Of a stretch of DNA of 64,000 nucleotides, positions 18,400 through 27,140 are shown piece by piece. Made by a program: the position numbers and the translations under genes. Source of the stretch: Marinobacter orientalis. Lineage in GTDB: Bacteria > Pseudomonadota > Gammaproteobacteria > Pseudomonadales > Oleiphilaceae. The stretch's first letter is position 1, and the number at the start of each line of letters is the position of its first letter. The DNA lies in contig NZ_SRZX01000003.1 of the NCBI RefSeq assembly GCF_004792665.1, positions 124,001-188,000 on the forward strand, in the 5' to 3' direction. The notes under the pieces are model-generated. The model was not told where the DNA came from. It searched no databases and saw only the letters and a program-made list of their open reading frames with translations.

Positions 18400-18507
18400 G
18401 ATCGCTTGCACCGGTTTCTGGAGTTGCGGTTGAAAATTCTTGTGTAGAGTTCCTGCTCCTGCCTGAGAGCTCCTGACATTCTCGGCATGTTACCGTAAGA
18501 TACAAGG

Positions 18508-18523
18508 CTGTACATATGTACAG
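18508..18523. promoter_or_regulatory. LexA (SOS) box
   Basis: CTGTACATATGTACAG is a perfect 16-bp palindrome matching the CTG-N10-CAG LexA consensus of gammaproteobacteria. It lies 23 nt before the dinB ATG, where bound LexA would block the promoter. It is also 109 nt from the divergent DUF1244 start. Confidence 0.92.
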
Positions 18524-18546
18524 ATAATTTACCTGATTGAAGAGAC

Positions 18547-19611
18547 ATGGCCCAGCGCAAGATTATCCATGTAGATTGCGACTGCTTTTACGCCGCCGTG
18601 GAAATGCGGGACGACCCCTCATTGAGTGAGGTTCCGTTAGCGGTGGGCGGTGAAGGTGGACGCGGTGTGGTGACTACCTGCAATTACAGGGCGAGGGCTT
18701 TCGGGGTGCGTTCCGCCATGCCGGGTGGTGAGGCCCGGCGCCTGTGCCCGGGGCTGGTTACAGTGCCGACGGATATGGCCCGATACCGGGCAGTGTCGAA
18801 ACAGGTCATGGCCATATTGCGGGAGCTGACCGAACTGGTAGAGCCGCTGTCCCTGGACGAAGCATTTCTCGACGTCAGCGAAGTGAGCGAGCACAAGGGC
18901 AGTGCCACCCTGATGGCACAGCATCTGCGGCAGCGGGTTAAGGAGGAAGTGGGCATCACCATTTCCGCCGGTGTGGCCCCGAACAAGTTCCTGGCAAAGA
19001 TTGCCAGCGACTGGAAAAAACCCGACGGCCTGTTTGTGATTCGCCCGGAGGACGTCGACAGCTTCGTTAAGGATCTCAGGATTGAAAAGCTGTTCGGGGT
19101 GGGGCAGGTAACTGCCGGCAAGCTTCACGCGCTGGGCGCTGCGACTTGCGGCGACCTGCAGAACATTCCTGCCGATGTCCTGCTGGAAAAATTTGGCAAA
19201 CAGGGATATCGGCTGCGGGAAATGGCTTACGGCCGGGACGACCGCGATGTGGTGGTGTCTCGCATTGCCAAGTCCGTCAGCGTGGAGCGTACCTTTTCCC
19301 AGGATCTGCCGGACAAGCGTGCCTGCGAGTCGGTGATGGCATCACTGGTGGCCGACCTGAACCTGAGGCTGAGCCGCAAGGCCGCCCGCAAACCCATTCA
19401 CAAGCTGTTTATCAAGATCCGCTACAGCGACTTTTCCACCCATACCCTGGAGCGGGTTCGTGAACAGATCCGGGAGCCGGCCATGGACGATTACCAGCCT
19501 TTACTGGATGAGCTGGTCAGCAATACCGAGCGTCCCGTGCGCTTGCTGGGACTGGGAGTGAGGTTTCGCAGTGATGAATCGCCGGTTATGCAGTTGCGGC
19601 TATTTGACTGA
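18547..19611 (+). CDS. dinB: DNA polymerase IV
   Basis: Error-prone Y-family translesion polymerase. It is 354 aa (E. coli 351). The first metal aspartate is in [13 protein letters not shown] and the other carboxylates are in [11 protein letters not shown]. The helix-hairpin-helix region has [16 protein letters not shown], and the C-terminal beta-clamp motif is close to QLRLFD at the end. SOS control is expected from the LexA box just upstream. The start ATG 18547 has GAAGAG upstream. Confidence 0.97.
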   Translation: MAQRKIIHVDCDCFYAAVEMRDDPSLSEVPLAVGGEGGRGVVTTCNYRARAFGVRSAMPGGEARRLCPGLVTVPTDMARYRAVSKQVMAILRELTELVEPLSLDEAFLDVSEVSEHKGSATLMAQHLRQRVKEEVGITISAGVAPNKFLAKIASDWKKPDGLFVIRPEDVDSFVKDLRIEKLFGVGQVTAGKLHALGAATCGDLQNIPADVLLEKFGKQGYRLREMAYGRDDRDVVVSRIAKSVSVERTFSQDLPDKRACESVMASLVADLNLRLSRKAARKPIHKLFIKIRYSDFSTHTLERVREQIREPAMDDYQPLLDELVSNTERPVRLLGLGVRFRSDESPVMQLRLFD

Positions 19612-19695
19612 AGACACCGTACAGTATGAAAAATCCGGCGTGACACCGTCCGTGGCAGTCCCTTTACCTTTTCAGCAGCAACACTGGGAGCAAAC

Positions 19696-20733
19696 ATGAA
19701 AACCCGCAAACTGGGCAGGACCGATATCGATGTCAGTGAAATCTGTCTGGGCACTATGACCTGGGGACAGCAGAACACTGAGCAACAGGCCTTTGAACAA
19801 CTGGAGCTGGCTACCGCTGAAGGTGTCAATTTCATTGATGCGGCGGAGATGTACCCGGTGCCGCCGCGGCCCGAGACCCAGGGGCTGACTGAAACCTATC
19901 TGGGAAACTGGCTGGCGAAGCGTGGGCGCAGGGACGATCTGGTCATTGCATCCAAGGTGGCGGGGCCCGGCAATGGCCTGAGCTATCTGCGTAATGGTCC
20001 CCGCCTGACCCGGGATCATATTCGCCAGGCTTGTGAAGACAGCCTGCGCCGGCTCCAGACGGACTATATTGACCTTTACCAGGTGCACTGGCCGGACCGT
20101 AATGCCAACTTTTTTGGCAAGCTCGGTTACAGGCATTGCGCAGATGAGCAGGCTACACCCATTGAAGAGACGCTCGGGGCGTTGGCCGAACTGGTGAATG
20201 AGGGCAAGATCCGCCATATCGGCCTTTCCAATGAAACCCCCTGGGGCACCAATGAATACCTGCGGCTGTCGCGGGAGCGCAACTGGCCCCGCATTGTCAG
20301 CGTGCAGAACCCGTACAATCTGCTCAATCGCACCTTTGAAGTGGGAATGGCGGAAATCGCCTGCCGCGAGCAGGTGGGGCTGCTGGCTTATTCACCGCTG
20401 GCGTTCGGCACGCTTTCCGGCAAATACCTGGGTGGCACGCACCCGGAAGGTGCCCGGATGACCCTGTTTGAACGGTTCACCCGTTACACCGGCCGCCGTG
20501 GTGAAGAGGCTACCCGTGCCTATGTAGACCTGGCCGCCAGCCACGGATTGTCGCCGGTGCAGATGGCGCTCGCGTATGTTACCAGCCGTGATTTTGTCAC
20601 CAGCAATATTATTGGTGCCACCACGGTGGCGCAGCTTCGTGAAAATCTGGGATCCACATCCGTGTCTCTGGGTGACGATGTGCTTGAGGCGATTGAAGAT
20701 CTTAACCGGGACTACACCTATCCCTGCCCATAG
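19696..20733 (+). CDS. tas: Tas-type NADP(H)-dependent aldo-keto reductase
   Basis: A 345-aa (alpha/beta)8-barrel oxidoreductase close to E. coli Tas. The catalytic tetrad is visible: Asp and Tyr in FIDAAEMYPVPPRPETQG, Lys in LVIASKVAGP and His in YQVHWPDR. The cofactor region is LLAYSPLAFGTLSGKYLGG and IIGATTVAQLREN. The physiological substrate is not known. The ATG has GGGAG 8 nt upstream. It is 84 nt after dinB but has no LexA site of its own. Confidence 0.93.
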   Translation: MKTRKLGRTDIDVSEICLGTMTWGQQNTEQQAFEQLELATAEGVNFIDAAEMYPVPPRPETQGLTETYLGNWLAKRGRRDDLVIASKVAGPGNGLSYLRNGPRLTRDHIRQACEDSLRRLQTDYIDLYQVHWPDRNANFFGKLGYRHCADEQATPIEETLGALAELVNEGKIRHIGLSNETPWGTNEYLRLSRERNWPRIVSVQNPYNLLNRTFEVGMAEIACREQVGLLAYSPLAFGTLSGKYLGGTHPEGARMTLFERFTRYTGRRGEEATRAYVDLAASHGLSPVQMALAYVTSRDFVTSNIIGATTVAQLRENLGSTSVSLGDDVLEAIEDLNRDYTYPCP

Positions 20734-21008
20734 GTAACTGGGGGAACAGGTGCCCGGGAAGGGTTACGATTTTTTAATACCTTGGGTGGGGGGTGAATCG
20801 TCGCTTCACAGGCTGTGATTACGCGCAACAACAGTCTCAACTACAATCTGCAATAAAAATTGCTATATTTTTGACAAAAAACGGTGACATGGTGACGAAA
20901 AATCGGCGCCAATGTGTGGAAGGTCACATCTTTCCGGCGGTTAATCATTAGACTTAAGCATTACGTGACAGTAGACTTCCGTTTCGCTGAAAGGTCGCCA
21001 GAAAACTC

Positions 21009-21323
21009 ATGATTATTCGTCTCTTCGTCGCACTCCTTGCCCTCAACATGATCGCTTTCGTGGTTCGTGCCGAAGCCAGTGAGCACGTATTCGCCGATGA
21101 CAGGCCTGTGGAAGACATCTATCAGTTGCAGGATCAGATGTCGGGCGATTTTGAAAGTGATGAAGTGGATATGTATGCCAATCTCGGTTCACGTTTGCTG
21201 AGCCTCGGTTTCAGTGGCTCGGACGCCCGCACAAGAGCTTACGCCTCTGATCCTGCCCGCGCGGATCACGGCATAGCGTTGCTCGAAGAGGGCGCCTGTC
21301 TCAATCTCAAGTGGAATTTCTGA
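21009..21323 (+). CDS. Small predicted secreted protein, unknown function
   Basis: A 104-aa protein starting with a probable Sec signal peptide (MIIRLFVALLALNMIAFVVRA, cleavage near residues 21-23). The mature part is about 80 residues, acidic and soluble, with no recognised family. It ends GACLNLKWNF with one cysteine. An AT-rich region upstream (20850-20880, TATATT) may hold its promoter. The Shine-Dalgarno is weak (AAAGGT, 12 nt upstream). A 6-bp hairpin (CTCCGG/CCGGAG, 21341-21357) follows. It may be lineage-specific, and its reality as a gene is moderately supported. Confidence 0.55.
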   Translation: MIIRLFVALLALNMIAFVVRAEASEHVFADDRPVEDIYQLQDQMSGDFESDEVDMYANLGSRLLSLGFSGSDARTRAYASDPARADHGIALLEEGACLNLKWNF

Positions 21324-21491
21324 ATCCGCTATCGATACCTCTCCGGCAACCCCGGAGCCGACTTTGATTTTCCCTCTCCGCACTGAACTTCCTGAATTGC
21401 CGTTTATATGACCGGGTGGATTGCCTGCAGCGTTTTTGCATGTGATTATCCATGTCAAATGTTGGTTGACGCATAGAAACGGAGTAAGGCC

Positions 21492-23699
21492 ATGTCAAAG
21501 GAACAACCGGTAACGCTGGGAACTGGCGCTGAGTGTGTTGATGAGTTGATCCGCCGGCTGGGGAAGAACATCACGCTCGGTTTGCCGCTTGGCCTTGGCA
21601 AGCCTGTTCGCTTCGTGAATGCCCTTTATCAGCGTGCCAGGGATGACTCATCCATTCAGCTCCATATCGTGACCGCATTGTCCCTGACGGCCCCGGGAGG
21701 AAGTTCGTCGCTGGAGAAACGTTTCATGGGGCCTTTCGTTGAACGGCTCTACGGGCAGATTCCGGAACTTGAGTATGCCCGGGACGTGATTCGGCAGACG
21801 CTGCCGGAGAATGTGAAAGTGTCGGAATTCTTCTTCAAAGCGGGGTCCTTCCTCCACAATGAGACCCAGCAGCGAAATTATGTCTGTACCAACTATACCC
21901 ACGCGGTCCGTGATCTGCTGGCGATTGGTGTCAATGTGGTGGCGCAAATGGTGGCACCGCCCACAGAGCCGGAGCATCAGGGGAAATTCAGTCTGAGTTG
22001 TAACCCGGACCTGACCCTCGACCTGATTCCCCTGCTGAGGGAAAAAGAAGAAGCGGGGACACCGGTAGCGATCATCGGCGAAACCAATAGCCACTTGCCC
22101 TACATGGGCAACGACGCGGTGGTGGAACCGGGTAGTTTCGATATTGTTCTTGAGCACGCGCCGTCAGACTATCCCCTGTTCTCGGCCCCGCAGATGTCGG
22201 TTAGCCCGGAAGATCATCTGATTGGCTTTTACGCCAGTGCCTTGCTGAAGGACGGGGGCACCCTCCAGGTGGGGATAGGATCGCTGGGCGCGGCACTGGT
22301 GCACAGTGCGATCCTGCGGCACGTCGACAATGACCACTGGAAAAAGGTGTTTGATCACCTGAAAATTGCCGAGCGCTTTCCGGTTGTAAGCGAGTATGGC
22401 GGCACCGACAGGTTTACTGAGGGCCTTTATGGCTGTAGTGAGATGATGGTTGACGGGTTCATCTATCTCATGGAAGCCGGTGTGCTGAGCAGGGAAGTGT
22501 TTGACCACGCGGGCCTGCAGACGCTGATTAACCGTGGAGAGCTGTCTGACAGTATCTCGCTGGATACACTGGACGTGTTGCGGCGGGAAAAACTGATTGA
22601 CTCGCCGTTGCGCGCCCGCGACGTGGAGTGGCTTTGCCGCTACGGCATCTTCCACCCGGGGGTGGAATTCAAGGGAGGGCGCCTGCGAATCGGCGACCAG
22701 TCGCTTGAGCCGGAACTGGATAGAGAAGACGCCAGGCAGGCAATTGCTTCCCTGGCACTGGGTGAGCGACTGGCCGGGGGTACTGTTCTCCACGGTGGTT
22801 TCTATGTCGGGCCGGAGCAGTTCTACCAGCGCTTGCGTGACCTGTCGCCACAGGATCGACAGCGTATCTGTCTGACCAGCGTGAATTACATCAACCACCT
22901 TTACGATCACGCGTTCGGCGATCAGCGCCTGAAAGTCGCACAAAGAATCCATAGCCGTTTCGTCAATTCGGCGATGATGTACACCCTCAGCGGAGCAGCG
23001 GTGTCTGACGGTCTGGATGACGGCCGTGTCGTCAGCGGCGTGGGTGGCCAGTACAATTTTGTAGCCATGGCTCATGAGCTGCCCGGTGCGCGTTCGGTGA
23101 TGACATTGAGCAGTACCCGTAGCTCCGCCGGTAAGACCCTGTCCAACATCGTGTTCAGTTACGGCCACTGCACCATTCCTCGCCATCTGCGGGATATCGT
23201 GGTCACCGAATATGGCATTGCGGACCTGCGTGGTCAGTCAGATGAGCAGGTATATCTGCGTCTGATCCGCATTGCCGATTCCCGCTTCCAGCAAGACCTG
23301 CTGAAGCAGGCCCAGAATGCCGGAAAAGTGGATGCGACGTTCCGTCTGCCACCAGAGTGGTGCAACAATACGCCGGAGGCAATCGAGGCTGCCATCCAGG
23401 CGGCGGGTGACAGGGAGGTATTTCCTCCCTTCCCGTTTGGCAGGGATTTTACCGATGAAGAGCTGAGGCTGGGCAAGGCATTACAGACCCTGAAGGCCGC
23501 GACGGCCACTGGCCGTGGTAAACTGGCAACCTTATGGCATGCAATGAAGGCAAAAGACGATCAGGGCCGGTACCGGTCGTTGCTGGAACGCATGAGCCTG
23601 GAGAAACCCAGGGGGCTGAAAGCCAGGCTGGAGCAGCGTCTGGTGATTCATGCACTGAACCTGACTGACACACCGGACACAGGAAATCGTACTGCCTGA
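21492..23699 (+). CDS. Acetyl-CoA hydrolase/transferase family protein
   Basis: A 735-aa member of the family I CoA-transferase/acetyl-CoA hydrolase group, which moves CoA between short-chain acids such as acetate and succinate or releases it. The N-terminal domain has RFVNALYQRA and ALSLTAPGG. The C-terminal domain has VSGVGGQYNFVAMA, SIVFSYGHCTIPR-like NIVFSYGHCTIPR, and VVTEYGIADLRGQSDEQV. It is longer than the usual 430-650 aa family members, with extra sequence between the two halves (about residues 290-480) and at the C-terminus. The ATG has GGAGTAAGG upstream and the stop overlaps the next gene (TGATG). Confidence 0.88.
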   Translation: MSKEQPVTLGTGAECVDELIRRLGKNITLGLPLGLGKPVRFVNALYQRARDDSSIQLHIVTALSLTAPGGSSSLEKRFMGPFVERLYGQIPELEYARDVIRQTLPENVKVSEFFFKAGSFLHNETQQRNYVCTNYTHAVRDLLAIGVNVVAQMVAPPTEPEHQGKFSLSCNPDLTLDLIPLLREKEEAGTPVAIIGETNSHLPYMGNDAVVEPGSFDIVLEHAPSDYPLFSAPQMSVSPEDHLIGFYASALLKDGGTLQVGIGSLGAALVHSAILRHVDNDHWKKVFDHLKIAERFPVVSEYGGTDRFTEGLYGCSEMMVDGFIYLMEAGVLSREVFDHAGLQTLINRGELSDSISLDTLDVLRREKLIDSPLRARDVEWLCRYGIFHPGVEFKGGRLRIGDQSLEPELDREDARQAIASLALGERLAGGTVLHGGFYVGPEQFYQRLRDLSPQDRQRICLTSVNYINHLYDHAFGDQRLKVAQRIHSRFVNSAMMYTLSGAAVSDGLDDGRVVSGVGGQYNFVAMAHELPGARSVMTLSSTRSSAGKTLSNIVFSYGHCTIPRHLRDIVVTEYGIADLRGQSDEQVYLRLIRIADSRFQQDLLKQAQNAGKVDATFRLPPEWCNNTPEAIEAAIQAAGDREVFPPFPFGRDFTDEELRLGKALQTLKAATATGRGKLATLWHAMKAKDDQGRYRSLLERMSLEKPRGLKARLEQRLVIHALNLTDTPDTGNRTA

Positions 23700-24157
23700 T
23701 GCAAAAACCTGCTGTATTAACCGTTCATTATGTGCTCAAGAACAAGCTGGGAGAGCTGGTCGACACTTCCGAGGGCAGCGAACCGCTGCACTTCCTGGAG
23801 GGCAGCCCGGAAATCATTGAAGGCATCCAGAAAGCAGTCAAGGATCGTAACGTTGGCGATTGCCTGGAAGTCACCGTGCCGCCTGCCATGGCCTATGGCG
23901 AGCACAAACCCGAGCTTATCCGCAAGGTGCCCCGCTCCATGTTCGAGGGGATCGAGAACCTGCATGTGGGGATGAAGTTCCAGACCAACACCGGTGATGC
24001 CGCCCAGGTAGTTCAGGTGGTGGGTATTGACGGCAATCTGGTGCGGGTGGATGCCAATCACCCGCTGGCGGGCTTCACCCTCTATTTTGACCTTGAAATC
24101 ATCGGCAAGCGCGAAGCCACGGAAGAAGAAATCAACGCCGGTCATCCGCTGAGCTGA
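23699..24157 (+). CDS. SlyD-type FKBP peptidyl-prolyl cis-trans isomerase
   Basis: A 152-aa prolyl isomerase/chaperone. The FKBP strands LTVHYVLKNKLGELVDTSEG and PPAMAYGEHKPEL flank the inserted chaperone flap (RKVPRSMFEGIENLHVGMKF). The segment ANHPLAGFTLYFDLEI and the ending IGKREATEEE are typical of SlyD. The His-rich metal-binding tail of E. coli SlyD is absent. The ATG overlaps the preceding stop by one base, so the gene is probably co-translated with the CoA hydrolase. Confidence 0.92.
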   Translation: MQKPAVLTVHYVLKNKLGELVDTSEGSEPLHFLEGSPEIIEGIQKAVKDRNVGDCLEVTVPPAMAYGEHKPELIRKVPRSMFEGIENLHVGMKFQTNTGDAAQVVQVVGIDGNLVRVDANHPLAGFTLYFDLEIIGKREATEEEINAGHPLS

Positions 24158-24284
24158 GACCACACCTCGGGCCTGGCGACAGCCGTCTGCCCGGCCTTCT
24201 GCAATTCTCTGTGTGTCTTTCATAAGTCGCAGCCCTCCCGAAGCGCTGCCAGGGCGCTGGTGTTGGGTTGCGATCTTTGTCACG

Positions 24285-24335
24285 GGCTGTAACGAACAGG
24301 CGGTTCCATGTATATTTCTGAATAGCATGTATAAT
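24285..24335 (+). promoter_or_regulatory. Candidate autoregulated promoter of the rstAB-like operon
   Basis: A 17-bp motif GGCTGTAACGAACAGGC (24285-24301) lies 28 nt before a perfect -10 TATAAT (24330-24335) that lacks a good -35, as in activator-dependent promoters. The half-site TGTAAC matches one half of the E. coli RstA consensus (TACATNTNGTTACA read on the other strand), and GTTACA follows at 24340-24345. The same 17-mer with two changes occurs after rstB. The 302-bp gap 24158-24459 holds no other feature I can support. Confidence 0.55.
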
Positions 24336-24459
24336 TGCTGTTACAGGAGGTAGCCTGTATTGTCGGTCACAAGGCAGGCTTTATGACAGACGACTTCTCC
24401 CCGACCAGAAGGGGTGACCGTGGCGGGAAGCTTCAGAAACCGGAAAAACAAAATCAGAG

Positions 24460-25197
24460 ATGGATGGCGTGGAACAGACGAACGAAAGTTGGCGGATTCT
24501 TATAGTCGAAGATGATGAGAGGTTGGCGGAGCTGACCAGGGAGTATCTGGAAAGTAACGGTCTGACGGTCGCTCTCGAAACCCATGGTGGCAACGCAGTA
24601 GAGCGTATCCGCAAGGAACAGCCTGATCTGGTTGTACTTGACCTGATGTTGCCCGGCGAAGACGGACTATCCATCTGCAGACGTGCCAGGCCTTTCTATT
24701 CCGGCCCCATCATCATGCTGACGGCCCGTACAGATGATCTGGACCAGGTGCTTGGCCTGGAAATGGGTGCCGATGACTACATTGGCAAGCCGGTTCAGCC
24801 CAGGGTTCTGCTGGCAAGAATACGCGCTTTGCTGCGGCGGATCACCGATAACAGCTCGGCGGCTGCGGAAGAGGGTGGTGGCGAAGAGCCTGTCAGGCTG
24901 CAGTTCAACGATCTGGTGGTGGATCGTTCCATGCGCGAGGCGTGGCTGAGCGATGACAGTATTGACCTGACCAGTGCCGAATTCGACCTGCTTTGGCTGC
25001 TGGCGAGTAACGCCGGCCGTGTTCTCAGCCGTGAAGAGATTTTTACCGCGCTGAGGGGCATTGAATACGATGGCCAGGACCGTTCGATCGATGTTCGGGT
25101 TTCGCGGATACGGCCAAAAATCGGCGATGATCCCATCCATCCGAGGCGCATAAAAACCGTACGCAGCAAAGGCTACCTGTTTGTAAAGGAAGCCTGA
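24460..25197 (+). CDS. rstA: OmpR-family response regulator, RstA-like
   Basis: A 245-aa two-component regulator. The receiver domain (about 12-125) has the acidic pair in IVEDDERLAEL, the phospho-acceptor Asp61 in VVLDLMLPGEDG, and the switch Thr/Lys in LTARTDD and YIGKPVQPR. The C-terminal winged-helix DNA-binding domain includes LTSAEFDLLWLLASNAGRVL and DRSIDVRVSRIRPK, ending KTVRSKGYLF. An 8-bp hairpin (25214-25233) lies in the 58-nt gap before the kinase gene. The RstA label rests on overall similarity and the adjoining RstB-like kinase. Confidence 0.88.
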   Translation: MDGVEQTNESWRILIVEDDERLAELTREYLESNGLTVALETHGGNAVERIRKEQPDLVVLDLMLPGEDGLSICRRARPFYSGPIIMLTARTDDLDQVLGLEMGADDYIGKPVQPRVLLARIRALLRRITDNSSAAAEEGGGEEPVRLQFNDLVVDRSMREAWLSDDSIDLTSAEFDLLWLLASNAGRVLSREEIFTALRGIEYDGQDRSIDVRVSRIRPKIGDDPIHPRRIKTVRSKGYLFVKEA

Positions 25198-25255
25198 CCG
25201 TTCAGTCTCTGGCGCTGGCCCCTCCGGGCCGGCGTTCAATGCCAGGGTTATCGCA

Positions 25256-26830
25256 ATGCCCCTCAAGTTTTTTCTCAAGCTCTATGCCCGCCTGATTGGC
25301 CTGACCTTTCTGATTCTCCTGCTTTGTGCAGCACTTTTTCTGGGTGTGAATTCGGTGCGGGAGCAGTTCTGGCAGGAGCGGTTTTCCGCGCCACTGCTGC
25401 GCTGGATTGCGGCAACCCCCCATCCTCAGCAACAGTACCACTGGCTTGTGTCTTTCTATGATTTTGGAGTGGCCTCTCCCGGAGACCTGCCATTCTCCGA
25501 TGTCATCACGGAGCGTCTGTCCTATGGCCAGGTCGTGGTGCTGGAAACCAGTATCGGTCAACAGGTGATGATTCGGGATGGTCAGGGCCGCATTCTCAAC
25601 CTGCGATTCGGCGACATCTACACTGACGTTGCCGAAGCAACTGCGCTGATTGCCCGTATCCATCTGGACAACATACCGGTAGAGGGGCGCAACGAAATGA
25701 TGGAACAGGTTTCGGGTGCTCTCGGGGTGGAAATGGCTCCGGTCCAGGACCAGTCAGCCCTCCCTGGCCCGGACGTTCTGGAACGGGTGTCAGAGCGCGG
25801 CATCTCGCTTTATCATCCTCCATCAGCGGATCGCGCCCATGTGTTGCTTCGCCTGGATGATGGCACTCTGGTGGATCTGGCGATGCCGCCGCCTTTCAAT
25901 CCCTGGGCCTGGCCGGTGGTCATGTTGCTGCTGACAGTGGCCGGAGGTGTACTGGCACTGGCGCTCTATCTCGCTTTGAGAGGCGTCGACAGTAATTTGC
26001 GCGCTGTGGAATCCGTTGCTATCCGCATTGCCCGCGGAGAGATGGGAGCTCGAGTCGATGCCGGTGACAGCCGGCTGGTGTCGCGGCTCGCCGTCGCCTT
26101 TAATAGCATGGCAGAACACATTCAGAGGCTTGTGGGCGTGCAGCGGGAAATGATCCATGCGGTGTCTCACGAACTGAGAACCCCGGTTGCCCGTATTCGC
26201 TTTGGCATCCAGATGATCGAGAGCGCCAGCAGCCCGGAAGCATTGCAGAAGCAGCTTGACGGCATCGATGGCGATATCCAGGAACTGGACGAACTGATCG
26301 ACGAGATACTGACTTACGCCCGGCTCGAGCAGGGAGGCCCGGTGTTTGCGCTGCAGGAAACCTCGGTTTCCGACATTGTCCGACAGGTAGTCAGCGAGCA
26401 GCAGATGACCCGCCCCCGGCACAGTATTGAGGCGGATATTGATGAAGAGTCCGAGCGCTGGTCGCTGTCGGATGTGGAACCGCGATACCTGCACCGGGCT
26501 ATCCAGAACCTGGTGGGGAACGCCGCTCGCTACGCCGACCACAGAGTCCGGGTCCGTTGCCGGTTTGATGAGGATAATTGCCGCATCGACGTAGAGGATG
26601 ACGGTCCGGGCATTCCCGAGGAGGACTGGGAGAAAGTGTTTACGGCCTTTGCCAGGCTTGATGACAGCCGTACCCGGACTTCCGGCGGCTACGGTCTTGG
26701 TCTGTCCATTGTGAGAAGAATTCTTTACTGGCATGGCGGTCAGGCGTTTGTCAGCCGCAGTGAGGAACTGGGCGGCGCACGGTTCAGCCTGGTATGGCCC
26801 CGGAAGAAGCCGACAGAACCTGCTCTGTGA
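25256..26830 (+). CDS. rstB: Membrane sensor histidine kinase, RstB-like
   Basis: A 524-aa inner-membrane kinase. TM1 is at about 13-32 and TM2 at about 214-238, with a periplasmic sensor domain of about 180 residues between them. HAMP follows TM2, and the H-box is AVSHELRTPVARIRFG with His305. The ATPase domain has N-box NLVGNAARYADH, G1 DVEDDGPGIPEEDW, and G2 GGYGLGLSIVRRI. AGGG lies 9 nt upstream of ATG 25256. It is co-directional with rstA and presumably phosphorylates it. The signal is unknown. Confidence 0.92.
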   Translation: MPLKFFLKLYARLIGLTFLILLLCAALFLGVNSVREQFWQERFSAPLLRWIAATPHPQQQYHWLVSFYDFGVASPGDLPFSDVITERLSYGQVVVLETSIGQQVMIRDGQGRILNLRFGDIYTDVAEATALIARIHLDNIPVEGRNEMMEQVSGALGVEMAPVQDQSALPGPDVLERVSERGISLYHPPSADRAHVLLRLDDGTLVDLAMPPPFNPWAWPVVMLLLTVAGGVLALALYLALRGVDSNLRAVESVAIRIARGEMGARVDAGDSRLVSRLAVAFNSMAEHIQRLVGVQREMIHAVSHELRTPVARIRFGIQMIESASSPEALQKQLDGIDGDIQELDELIDEILTYARLEQGGPVFALQETSVSDIVRQVVSEQQMTRPRHSIEADIDEESERWSLSDVEPRYLHRAIQNLVGNAARYADHRVRVRCRFDEDNCRIDVEDDGPGIPEEDWEKVFTAFARLDDSRTRTSGGYGLGLSIVRRILYWHGGQAFVSRSEELGGARFSLVWPRKKPTEPAL

Positions 26831-26863
26831 CTGATTTTGTGACGGCTTTCTCGATCCCTCACC

Positions 26864-27017
26864 GGATGTAACAAACAGGCAACACGACTGCAACTGAAGA
26901 CAGGGGCGACCCGCAGGATACTGAGGTTGTAAGGGATGACTTTTTGAGGTTGTAGTTCTTACGAACTTTCCTTGTTTCATTCGTCATTTGAGGGCCGGTT
27001 TTCCGGTCCTTTTTTTT
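26864..27017 (+). ncRNA. Possible small RNA or structured 3' UTR after rstB
   Basis: A non-coding 150-nt stretch starts with the second 17-bp motif GGATGTAACAAACAGGC (26864-26880). It then has a 10-bp direct repeat TGAGGTTGTA (26922-26931 and 26945-26954), a small hairpin AGTTC-TTAC-GAACT (26954-26967), a U-rich single-stranded stretch, and a strong terminator. This layout resembles Hfq-dependent sRNAs. No good -10 was found after the motif, and it may simply be the operon's 3' UTR. Confidence 0.35.
26991..27017 (+). terminator. Intrinsic terminator after rstB / before glpK
   Basis: AGGGCCGG (26991-26998), loop TTTT, CCGGTCCT (27003-27010) forms an 8-bp stem with one G-U pair, followed by a run of eight T (27010-27017). 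It is the only strong terminator between rstB and glpK. Confidence 0.88.
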
Positions 27018-27140
27018 GTTGCTTTTCCGAATATTTCCCTCCATCTCTCCGGCACCTTGCCCATGGCCTTCTCCGCAATGCTTTGAGAAGATTGCAGTGC
27101 CAACAAAAACGATACTGACCTATCTGAAAGGACGTCTGCA

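Noticed and set aside
25823..26980. 385-codon open frame on the minus strand opposite rstB
   Set aside because: The histidine kinase on the plus strand is complete with all motifs, so this is a shadow.
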